Origin: Stereum hirsutum FP-91666 SS1
Taxonomy: Eukaryota > Basidiomycota > Agaricomycetes > Russulales > Stereaceae
NCBI RefSeq assembly: GCF_000264905.1
Contig: NW_006763147.1
Location: 1-64,000 of the forward strand
DNA: 64,000 nt
Direction of reading: 5' to 3'
A program made the position numbers and the translations under genes. The notes below the pieces were generated by a model. The model ran no database searches. It worked only from the letters and a program-made list of their open reading frames with translations, and had not been told where the DNA came from. Below, piece by piece: positions 10,026-19,917 of this stretch. Position 1 is the first letter of the stretch; the number at the start of each line of letters is the position of its first letter.

Positions 10026-13000
10026 ATGCAAGCTTATTCGAAGTCGAGGTCCTCTCATACCTGTAAGTACCTCAGCACTAACCTGAATATCTTCACCTTT
10101 ACACCATTTTCACTGCATCTAGCACATCGTCATCTGCCTTCCATTGCACCCAAGCGTCGGAACAATAGCGCGCTTGGAACACTTACCCATCAGCTCATTG
10201 CCTGTAAGAAAAAACAGGAGAAATATGTCACACTGACCCCAAGAGTGCTGGTGAATAGATAGATTATTTAGCTTCTTCCTGTAATCCTCAACTAAGCTTG
10301 GCTTTGTAGAAACGGAAACCGCACTCAGCCGCCCTTGTTCCATGCCCGGTCAATACATCTCGGTCTCGCTCACCATTATCTCGCCAGCCCTCTTCACCGC
10401 ATACGCCTGAGCCTGAGATCAGTGGCAGTGACCATCTGCCGTTTGGCTCTGGTTCCGAGTTTTATGCATCATGGAAAGACTCAGCCGGTGAACCTCTGAA
10501 GAACTCGGACGCAAACTGGAGTTCACCCATCCCCAATCCTTTGGTGCGTTCATTGACTCTGATTCTCTACATATTCCAGTGTCTGATATATAGTGAAGCC
10601 TAAAAACCCACCAGGACCCCGTTACAGTCTCGCCACTCTCCTCGGTTGGTCCACGAACGGTAGCTCAACCGATGTCGACGATCTGACAACTGATCCTTCA
10701 AATGCTGACACCGGAGCTTGGTTGCACATGGACAGCAATCCGCCTTTTACTGAGTCTGGCGACTACTTTCCTCAGCTTGGCAACCTTTCACCTCCTCATG
10801 GATTGCAGAATTGTGGCTACGATGCAGATGATGAACGCTCGGGCTCAGACTCAGACTCAGACTCAGACTCCTCGGGCTCGGGCTCAGACTCGGACTCCTC
10901 AGGCTCGGACTCAGACAACAGTGAACTGGTTAGCTCAATTATCAAGGTGAACATGCCCAGTATGATATCTGCTTCTCGCATGCTCATCTCCTGTTGTTTC
11001 AGAAACGGTCTCTTTCCACTCGCTCAGAGGCTTCTCTTGAAGATGAGCCAATTGCTGTTCGGCGTCACTTGTAGTACCCTGTTGTAGATGAAAGACATGG
11101 AGCTCCTTTTGTAGAATTTCCCGCTTGGACGAAAGAAAGAAAGAGCTCTTTTGTGAACACAAACAGTGTGGCGCCTTGCTGTGGCACTCGGGCCGAAACC
11201 TCTTGAGCTTATTTGACAGCTGGCGGTGGCGACTGAGCTGGCGCGCTGCCTCAACTGGCTGACTTGTGTCTTGCTCGTCGACACCATGAGTGTCTCTTCA
11301 TTCCCGCCCAGCCCATCCGCCTCCCCAGCAAATGAACTTGACCGGGTGAACTCGATGCAGCAGCTTCTGAACAGCATGGGCCGTGTACAATATGCTGGGC
11401 AGCCATCGGCAGGATATGGCGGGACTCGCAATGTGCAGTATCAGCAAGGCGACCCTCCTCAGCAACCCGCCCCACAACGCTTGTATGAACACCAAGCTGG
11501 TTTCTTCCCTGGAAGCTCTGGGTCGATTCGGACATCTCACAGCTCATCGAACTCTCGTGGAGCTGACTCTTGTGATAATTCCTTTGGCGGAAACTCTTCT
11601 TTCCTGGGCTCGACGTCTCGTCAACAGATCACAAGGTCAAATAACAACGAATATTGTGACAATATGCAGATTGTACCAGTTGGTACGTCAGACATTTCGC
11701 ATTTTAGGGCGCTAGTAACGCTCCCGTCATTTCCGTGCATTCTGCAGGCCAACCATCGCGTCGCCTATCCACCAATCGAGTCAACCACCAGCCCCAGGAT
11801 AATATCCAGACTCGGACCTCTCAGTCTGCCCTTGGCACACCGTTCATACCCCTTGCGAACAATGCACGCAGCGGTTCCAATGGCGGGTCATCTGGATCAG
11901 GGTCACGGTCTCATTCACGACTTACGACCCGTGAGGACTACCGGTTTCAAGATGATGTAGCAGTAGGGATACCGATGCGGAGTAGATTTTCCCCACCTTT
12001 TGTTTGGATCTGATACATTGCACTGACTCTCTGTTTAGACTCGGATTCCACTACGCACTCATCTAGACTCTCGACCGCCTCGCCAATGGCTAATCACACT
12101 ACAGCTTTTACTGATCACATGTCAAACTTGTGGAAGTTAGACCCTGCATCGCGTGAATCCTTGTCAGCGTACGGGGAGGTAACTATTGTTCATATACTTT
12201 GGCGGTCATACGTTCACCTACTAACATACTTCCCCGTCAATCACATAGCTAACTGCTGGCACCCCCGGCCCTCAGCACCGTGGCATGATCTTCTCACAAG
12301 CCGCACTATTCCACATGCTGATGCGGGTTGAACAACTTGAGGTCACATCTAGTCGCAGCCTTGTCGAGATCTCGGCGGTGAAGGCATCCATTCGTGTGGC
12401 GTGGTCAGTTGACGATGGCCTGAAGGTGCATCTTTTCTTTATGGGCTGTGTGCGAACACTCGCTCACGGTGCTCTTGTTGCATTCCAGATGGAGGTTCGT
12501 GTCGTAGCACGCAAATTTGTGTTGAAGTTCAGACGTGTCGACTTCGACTTTGTACTGGAGCTCATGGTGCGGGCCCTCATCGTCTCCCGCCACCGCTTCT
12601 TCCTTTCATTCATCTAACTACAAATGCGCCAAACTTCTTAACAGAATCATCTTAGACAGGAATCAAAGAAGGACAAGTCGATCTGGACTGTTGCATTTTC
12701 GACTACAATCAACGCAGACGCGCTTGAGACGGTCATCAGAGCGGAAGTTAAGTATGCGAAGAATTCACTTCGTGAATGGGTACGTATCTTCTTTTATCTC
12801 GATATGTCGGGCCTCGTCATTCACCCATCCTTTCGTTCAGCTCAAGAAGACCGCTATGCCGGACTCGCGAGATTTTAAGTCCTTAGGCGAAGCCGTGACG
12901 AATGCGGTCAGAGAGTTCCTAGGAAACTCCGTCGAGCCCACCGCTCAGCACGTCATCTGGATGGTTCTCCTTGTGAGCCTTTCCTTATAACCTGCCTTGC

Positions 13001-13635
13001 CGTCCCGACCATGAGTACTTACACATAGCATGCCAGCGCGCGCACACTCGGGACGATGGAGGCATTGTTGTGAACCGGCCCCAGTCCAACACTCAATCAA
13101 CATTCTATCGTACTTCCAACACTACCGGGGACCAGGATAACGGATCGGACCAGGAACCTGAAGTAGATGTTCAAACAACGACCGGCAGGACGAAACGCAA
13201 AAGGGTATCGGCGGGCCGCGAGAAAGATTCCTTCTTGAACAAGTTCGCAAAGTTCGTTCGTAATCATAACACAGATTGGGGATCGGATCTTCAGACCAGT
13301 GTGGAGTGGAAAAAGTTCGTCTTACTTGCTCACTAGCCTTGCTATCCATGAAGTTCACCGCTGACTGATGATACCGCTGACTTGTTCTCAGATACATAGA
13401 CGAGAAGGTTGACGAAGAACGCATTCTCCGCCCAGATGATCCCATATCCCTTCTTCCCATGTATGATACACTCACGCCGTCTTCTTCTGGAGCATCATCC
13501 GCTCCCGTACCTCAGTTATCTCTCACGCGAACACAGGCCCCTGCCGCTCAGACAGCATCATCCGCCACGGGTGGCAGCGGCAGCCTCTCGATGGGAGCAC
13601 AACTTATGGACATTGTCCGTCGTTTTGACTCTTAG
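10026..13635 (+). CDS. Second ORF of the Tnp2 transposon
   Basis: This multi-exon gene starts MQAYSKSRSSHT and ends DIVRRFDS with TAG at 13633-13635. The N-terminal half is low-complexity Ser/Pro/Gln-rich, with an acidic Ser-Asp repeat (SGSDSDSDSDSSGSGSDSD) around 10839-10920. A helical region at 12285-12410 (QAALFHMLMRVEQLEVTSSR) could be a coiled coil. A conserved C-terminal part follows: SKKDKSIWTVAFSTTINADA, VTNAVREFLGNSVEPTAQHV, then FLNKFAKFVRNHNTDWGSDL and YIDEKVDEERILRPDD. ORFs of this make-up commonly sit downstream of Tnp2-like transposases in agaricomycete genomes and may be an accessory DNA-binding protein (inference; catalytic motifs are not visible). Exon joins between about 10,930 and 12,660 are uncertain; the 10251-10308 intron needs a weaker GTGAAT donor. 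Confidence 0.6.
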
Positions 13636-13988
13636 TTTATCAAAACATATACCCCATGTATTCTGTACTATCAGTTGCGGTCCGCACCGCTGAAAAACAG
13701 TATTTGTTCTGATCAATACCTGAATGGCCCGAGGCCGCCGGTGGATGAGTGTTATTTATAGTTTTGTGGTGATAAGGATCCCACAATGGAAACGAAAGGA
13801 TCGTCCAGCAAGACGGCTCGTTGTCGCATCTCAGATACTCTGACCGATCCACCTGTCATCTTATGCCCTTTGTGGTCTTGGAAACTTTCCGAGAAGTTTC
13901 CCTTTCCAAAAGTTTCCGGTGAATTGTCTCCGAAATATTTTGGAAACCTTTCCAAAGGGCTCTCGGAAGCCAAATTTCCGAAAGGTTT
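13636..13988. other. Right subterminal repeat region of the Tnp2 transposon
   Basis: Non-coding. From about 13875 to 13988 it is packed with TTTCCGA/TTTCCAA/CGGAA motifs on both strands, for example GAAACTTTCCGAGAAGTTTC and CCAAATTTCCGAAAGG. This matches the left end and is typical of the subterminal transposase-binding repeats of CACTA-like elements. Confidence 0.6.
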
Positions 13989-14010
13989 TCGGAAGGAGTG
14001 TCGGGCTGTG
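13989..14010 (-). repeat. Right terminal inverted repeat of the Tnp2 transposon
   Basis: Read inward on the minus strand it is CACAGCCCGACACTCCTTCC then GA, matching the left end at 18 of 22 positions. It is followed on the plus strand by the second TA of the target duplication. Confidence 0.75.
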
Positions 14011-14047
14011 TACTGGTGCCATATCGAGAGAGCGTGGACGTCGACAT
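14011..14047 (-). pseudogene. Detached first codons of the broken hydrolase copy
   Basis: On the minus strand ATG at 14045-14047 opens MSTSTLSRYGTS, matching the start MMTMLSRYP of the intact hydrolase at 21799. It runs into the TA at 14011-14012 where the transposon begins. Across one TA the frame continues as STPRSVCKNQW in the copy at 1775 and downstream. This shows that the transposon landed within the N-terminal coding region. Confidence 0.75.
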
Positions 14048-14255
14048 CAGCCTACCGACAAGAGGATTTATTTCGGCTCCTGTCTTTCGGTCATAGAGTG
14101 CATGTGTATGTAGACTCGGAAAGACGGACACAGAACCCAAGATATACAGGCCAGTTCCCTTGCAGCCGAGTCGACAGTGACGGTTATGAGGAAGCAAAGC
14201 CGCCGCAAACGTCCGGATCAGCCCCTGAGGCGCGGGGAGATAAGATAAGATAATG
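14048..14255 (-). repeat. Duplicated upstream region of the hydrolase gene
   Basis: Similar, with gaps, to 21800-22033, upstream of the intact hydrolase. Shared blocks include CATAGAG near 14095, CGCAAACGTCCGGATCAGCC near 14205 and the triple GATA motif at 14239-14254 (compare 22018-22033). Similarity stops just after the GATA block, marking the edge of the duplicated segment. Confidence 0.75.
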
Positions 14256-14824
14256 GATCTTCCAACCAACTTCAACCGCAGAACTTGCGCAGAACACTAT
14301 TATTGTGCTTTCATTCACATCTTTTTCTGCATATCGCTGTGTAAACCTATGCAGGGAAGGTTCTATCGAGACTTGTGGGGCAAACCTCGGAAGATAGTAC
14401 ACTTATCATGAGGGTACAACGTTTTTGAATAGAACATGGTTAATCAGAGCCGTCTTCGTATGCGAGGGAGCTCGAGACTATCGGACACAGCCATGACATG
14501 CATACCCCTTGCATACCCCTAGTGGGCAGTGCTCAGAACGCTTTGACGTCAGAAGCATGTTTCCTGTGTCCTCGATGCGTTGTTCCCACCTGGCAGTTAG
14601 CGCCAAGCAGATAAAGGGTGCAATCGCCCATCAGCCTGTTTTCATGGCCAAGGGATATCATTGTATCACGGGAACGAGCAGGGTCACCCATGTGCGATAG
14701 ACCTATAAAAGGCCAGAAGACATCCGAGATTCTCGTTCACCACCTTCTTTGCTACCCACCAACTATCTCCCGCAAGGCCTTCCTCCTCGAAATTGTCTGT
14801 CTGTATTCTTGCTAGTTCTCAGTC
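14256..14824. other. Intergenic region with promoter of the next gene
   Basis: No gene recognised. The distal part belongs to the unique side of the duplication breakpoint; the proximal part contains the TATA box described next. Confidence 0.5.
14704..14711 (+). promoter_or_regulatory. TATA box of the kinase-like membrane protein gene
   Basis: TATAAAAG, 113 bases upstream of the ATG at 14825, a plausible position for a fungal TATA box with a 5' leader of about 80 bases. Confidence 0.55.
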
Positions 14825-17800
14825 ATGTCTTCGCCCACTCGCCGGCGCTCCCAAGCTCTAGAGGTCCCCGAAATAGACTGGCTCGATTTGCTCATCTCCA
14901 CCGTCGGCGGCATCTCGACCATATTGAGCGCTGCATCGATACCGTGGATTTCAGCGCCTGCTGAGATCGTACTCAAACTCCTCAGGACGCTTAAGGTCAG
15001 CCATAATGGTCATGTCATCAATGTCGATGGGAGATTTGTGGGAGATGCTCACTGATGGAATGATGTCAGACCACATTGAAAAATGCCGAAGCCCTCAAGA
15101 CCTTGGTTACTTCCATCGTGGATTTCGTTGTTATTCTCCGTGAGGCAACTGTTGGGTATACTGTACAATCCTCAAGCTCGGTCGCATCAGTTCGAGACGT
15201 TGCATTCAAGCGGTTATGCATCGACTTCACCGAGTACGCTCCATTCTCTAATCATCGTCCACGTCCGAACGCTAGCGACTTGCTAGCGACTCATCTGAAT
15301 ATTCATGTAGCACACTGACCACCATGCTGAACGACCTCAACGCCAAAGCAAACCGTGATCAAAAGAACTGGGCAATGCGGTACTTGAGATCGAACTCTAT
15401 CGCCGATAATATCGTGCAATACAAGGAGAGATTAGGACAAATCTCACAGCAGCTCACGGTTAGTCACAGTTTTACAACATATATTGTACAATATTTGCAG
15501 CATCCCCACAACACTCACGGTAATTTTATTTATAGCTAAGGGCTTCTATCGAGACGCGCTTCTGCATTCCCGAGATCAAAGATGAACTACGAGAAGGGTT
15601 CTTGAGGTTGGATCACCGTATAGGATCGACTGATGTTTATTACCGAGGGCAGGTAAGAGATCACGTTGCATGCTCTGTGTTTGAGCTCACGAACGATTGC
15701 CATAGTTCAAGGTTATACAAAGAGGAGATCTGTATATCCGACGACAGATAGAACCTGAACCGTGGAGTAATGCTGTAATAGCCACACGAACGAGTCGGAA
15801 CTCTTCCACGCCGAGACGAACGAAACGGCAACGACGTCACGAGCGGTTTTTCGGAGAGCAGCCTGTCCAGCATTCTGTCGAATTCGTCGATTGGGTGGTA
15901 TATGTTTGTGGTCAGGAACGGGATAGGATGGCACATAAGTATGAGGGACTGGGTTCCAAGGCTGTGTGTACTTTCTCAATGCTCGTCATCGTCTACGATC
16001 TCAATGCAGTACAGATGTTCGACAATGATCTCGACTTCTACGGGAGTGCAATGTAAGGACTCCTCATCCCTGTACTTCAATGGCGTTATTCATGCTTCAA
16101 TGGTAGGCACCCCAACATAGCGCAAGTCTTCGCCGTTCTTCCTGATATTCAGACCATCGTCTTTCATGACGGTGAGTGAACCATTGAAGTATTCCGATGA
16201 TTGTTGTCTGAATAGTCGACAGACACCACTTGCGGGCTCTGGCAATATCTCGTGAGCTTACCTTCTGATATGGATCGTTTGATCGCTGAATACCGCATAG
16301 TGAGTGTGTGCGCATCACTTCAGTAGCATGCTGCTTGCTCAACTATTCATCAGAGAGTCGATATAAAGGTATGTCGGCCCCATCTCGTATCAAGTGGACT
16401 AAGGTTTGACGATCGGGTTTTAACTGGTTCCTTTCAGAGTTTGGAAGGTCACTGTATCAGGAATTCTTACCAAGTTGTAAGCTTCAAAAGTTGGATCCCT
16501 TGGGTCTAACTAAATTACTGATGCGGGCAAGCAGGTTCAAGCTTATCTATGCTTGCCTGTATCATGTTCAAACGGGCATATATTGGCTTCCCGACAAGTC
16601 ATCAAACCAGTGGTAGGTATCTATATATGCTCTCTTCGCAGAATGAATCTTCAGATAACCAGAAAGTGCAGCACTCCAGCGGTATGTTTTATATAGATGG
16701 AGTTTTTTTGAATGACACCCTGCCATCCTCAAACTTCGAGATCCCACTTGCTTCCGGATCGAGATCACTCTCCAGGGAATCACGATTGTCACTCCTATCC
16801 AAGTTCTACGATTACATGGCGGCACTCCGATATGAGGAGTACACTTGGGCCAAATACAAATCCTTTCATCTTACCGGCGAATACTATGAAACTGGTTTTA
16901 CCTATTATGGCTGTATACAAATTAGGAACTACAGTGATGAACCCTTCAAGACGGTTACCCAAGTCCCACTGCGTCTTGGTTCCAATATAAAGGAGGGACG
17001 GATGAGATTCCGATGGAAACTGTATCGTGGTGGCGAAACATTATCTCGATTGAAAGGCTATAACCGGTAGCAAAACAATGTTTTCCGGAATGTAATAATA
17101 CTGAGTCATTACATGTACGGTATAGGTTCAAGGTCTCGTCACCACACGCCTTAGTACTGAGCGCAAATTCGGATCAATTGCTCTTACCACGATACAACAT
17201 ATTGCTCTCGCAGATTCACCGGCTGGCTTCACTTGCAGACATTTCGTCTTCCGATCTATATCTTGGTACGTCCAACAACTATCAGAAATATATAGGTGGA
17301 GAAACACTCAACCTGAGGCACAGTGGAACAGGTGGACTTCTGGCTGAAGTTCCGACCGCGACGCAAAATTGACAGGGCGCCCGATTCGCTTGGCTTGGCC
17401 GATACTTTCATGTCCCAGAATGAAGACGACACGGGTTCGAGGCCAAAGGTGTATGTCTTCGTGGGAGATGTCACTGTCGATCTCCGCAAGGACGGTACCA
17501 CAACGCTTACCGTACCGGAGATCTATTGGTCGTCAGATCCTAACGGGCGCGCACGTTGGTCCGCCGAAGAGCTCGGGCGGTATCTGGATGCTTGGGACTT
17601 GAAACCAAGTGACTTGACCATTGAGCCGGGAATGACGCTTTCGTTTTGGACTCCGTCACACTTAAGTGCCCTTCATCAGATGCACAAATCATGCGGATTC
17701 GACCCCGACAGCGACGAAATGGCGAAGGCGATGGGATTTCCTATCCTCGAGCTCAATCCTGACTACACGCCAAAGATTATCGAAGGTATGTAGTCCACGT

Positions 17801-18823
17801 TCCGCCAAGCAGTATTCAACATATTGACATTCACATCCTAGTGAACGACTCCCAATCTAGGGAATCAGTTGAGGATGAAGATGGCGATGGTATATAGCTT
17901 AGAACATGATTCGTCGAGCTTATATGATACTGATACCATTCTCCAAATGTAGGGACAGAATCGGACGCCGCTACCTCAAACTTCTCTGCTCCAGCATCCG
18001 ATTCTTCTGGTAAAGACTCAGAAGCGAAAAGCGCCAATGTTGTTTGTAGCGGGGATGCTGAGATCGAAGCAACAAACTTTTCTTTAAGGGCTACTAGTCT
18101 TCAAGGTGAGGAGCAGTGTTCCTGGCGATCTCTCACTTCCTTGACTATGGGATGTCTAGTTGATGACCTCGACGTCGCGACCTCGAATGTCGAGTCTCGT
18201 AATGCCCTCGTGGTTGTGGATGAAGACGTGAGTGGAGAAACTGATAAGAATATCCTCCGCCAGTCGAAGATAACAATAACCGAAAGTAGGTGTTTTGCCG
18301 CCTCCGTTGAGCTATGAAGACTAACATCAATGAATACAGACAGTGGCTCTGATCCGGAGGTTCAAGCGGCCTCGAAGACACAGGCTCTCGACGGGTCGGA
18401 TGTAACATCTCTCTCAAACTTGAATGGTGGTAATGTCGAAAGCCGGGCTCAGCACGCAGATTCAGAAGTCTCCGAAACGGCATCTACGCCTGCAGACTTC
18501 ACGTACAAGGGTACGTAGTCTGCTAAATCATTATCTCGATTTATGACGTCTTTATAAACCATCCTCTGTCAATGACTTGCTGTAGACCCTGTCACCACAT
18601 CTCAGGTGCCAACTATGATGACTGAGCAGTTAGCCCTCGACCGGACTTGGACCCGTACGTAGCTATACCTTGTTGATATTAAATCTGTGCTGACACCTTG
18701 AACGCCGTAGAATACAAGCAGCTATGCATGGCCATCTTGGTGGGATTAGTCATCGGCATCTTCATACCTTGGGCATATAATCCTTCACTGCTCGTCATGC
18801 CCAAAATTCGTGTCGAGTTCTGA
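14825..18823 (+). CDS. Helical-bundle / kinase-like protein with C-terminal membrane anchor
   Basis: Many exons, the first five clear: 14825-14995, 15070-15233, 15311-15458, 15536-15652, 15706 to about 16053. The first 150 residues are helical (DWLDLLISTVGGISTI, LKTLVTSIVDFVVILREA, QYKERLGQISQQLTLRASIE) and resemble the MLKL-type N-terminal bundle common in agaricomycete proteins. Next come IQRGDLYIRRQIEP and MHPNIAQVFAVLPDIQTIVF, like the N-lobe region of fungal kinase-like proteins. I see no HRD or DFG motif, so it is probably a pseudokinase. A C-terminal module has IYWSSDPNGRARWSAEEL and CGFDPDSDEMAKAMGFPILE. A Ser/Thr/acidic tail follows, and a final transmembrane segment LCMAILVGLVIGIFIPWAY ends three exons later (stop 18821-18823). 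The role is unknown; membrane-linked signalling or cell-death function is inference. Exon joins between 16,330 and 16,690 are approximate. Confidence 0.7.
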
Positions 18824-19627
18824 CATCATTTCATGAGCTTCTTTCTATATTGTCTGTGACTATAATAACAGTGCTTTGATGATGACCCTAGAAGTGATTG
18901 CGGTCAGAAGTGGTTTGTTTATCCAAGGGTGTTATTTGTCGAGTAGCAGCTTATCCGACGGATGACTCGGGGGCCTCTGCATCATGAAAATTGGGTTGGG
19001 GGCCGAGAGCGTTCGCAAGTTTAAAAACCGCAAGGTCACGGAACGCTACTGGGATGGAAGGTACTTAGAGGTCGCCGAGCTCGTCTGAGGCTAGAGGCTT
19101 GAAGTAAGTTGATAGGAGTGATAGGTAGATAAGGTGTTATTATCAGAACGCAGAAAGATATAGAGAGTACGAAGTGGAGGTAACAGACGCCATGAATGCC
19201 GTAACCATGATTGGTCAAGAATAAAAATCCAAGATTACGCTTGGCCCACGCATTAGATCTCATAGTTCTCGGGAAAATGATAGAGTGGATTTCGCGTGCC
19301 TGGTGTAAGTACTCCTGCGACGGATACTGCTATGATATAGGATATGAGTTATGCTCTAATATGGGAGCCCAAGAAAGCAAGAAATTCAGCAAACTGGGAT
19401 GGAAGAAAGGCAAAGAACTTGAGTACTTACTGGTAAAGAATTGTCAGTACTCAAAACCACGAATCGTCGTGATCGTAATCCGGTTGATGAATCAACTCAG
19501 TGCTGATCCTTGTAACTCGAAAAAAGTGGGTATGACGTCCATTCCAAGTCCGAGTCTACGCAGACACTTAAACAAAACATCAGAACAAAACAGAACAAAC
19601 CAAAAAAAAAAGTGACACATATCATCA
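18824..19627. other. Intergenic region
   Basis: I see no gene. A 134-codon frame at 19211-19615 on the plus strand has no recognisable content and runs into the tRNA terminator. An A-run at 19602-19611 is the likely Pol III terminator (T-run) of the minus-strand tRNA. Confidence 0.5.
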
Positions 19628-19724
19628 TGCATCAAGGGGGAATTGAACCCCCGGCGGGTCGAAACGCGGTTGCATAGCACTCTTCGAATGGCAACGACCC
19701 AGGTTACCACTACCCCATTGATGC
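19628..19724 (-). tRNA. tRNA-Gly(GCC), intron-containing
   Basis: Full cloverleaf: acceptor GCATCAA/TTGATGC plus discriminator A, D arm GGGT-AGTGGTA-ACCT, anticodon stem GGTCG/CGACC with loop TTGCCAT, T arm GGGGG-TTCAATT-CCCCC. A 26-nt intron lies after position 37. Anticodon GCC reads GGC and GGT. The mature part is identical to the two copies near 27 kb; only the intron differs. Confidence 0.93.
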
Positions 19725-19917
19725 CTTACTCCGAACGGGATGGACGGCTTATGTTAAACATGCAAGGCAATGATGGGAGCGAGAGCCTGAACGATTGAAC
19801 GACCCAGTCTGGCTGCAGTTGACATGCGCCAGAACCAGGTTCAGCTTCATCGCAGAGAATAAAATTCAAAACAGCGACACGACGGAAGGAACGCACTTAT
19901 CATCAATTTCTACTTCC

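Larger units (their letters stand above)
1776..14010 (+). mobile_element. CACTA-like (Tnp2-type) DNA transposon, 12.2 kb
   Basis: This large class II element carries two multi-exon plus-strand genes: a Tnp2-like transposase region (2350-9262) and a second ORF (10026-13635) of the kind that accompanies such transposases in basidiomycetes. Its ends are imperfect inverted repeats starting CACCGCCAGAC on the left and CACAGCCCGAC on the right, read inward. They are flanked by TA on both sides (1774-1775 and 14011-14012). The flanking DNA is continuous with a duplicated hydrolase gene. Joining the flanks over one TA keeps that gene in frame, which fixes the boundaries well. Subterminal regions are rich in TTTCCG/CGGAA repeats, as in CACTA elements. 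The 2-bp TA duplication is shorter than the 3 bp usual for plant CACTA. A TRIM at 5099-6403 interrupts the transposase. Confidence 0.85.

Noticed and set aside
1776..14010. KDZ-type (Kyakuja-Dileera-Zisupton) transposon
   Set aside because: No CxC-type motif or longer target duplication seen; the transposase motifs and CAC-starting ends fit a Tnp2/CACTA-like element better.
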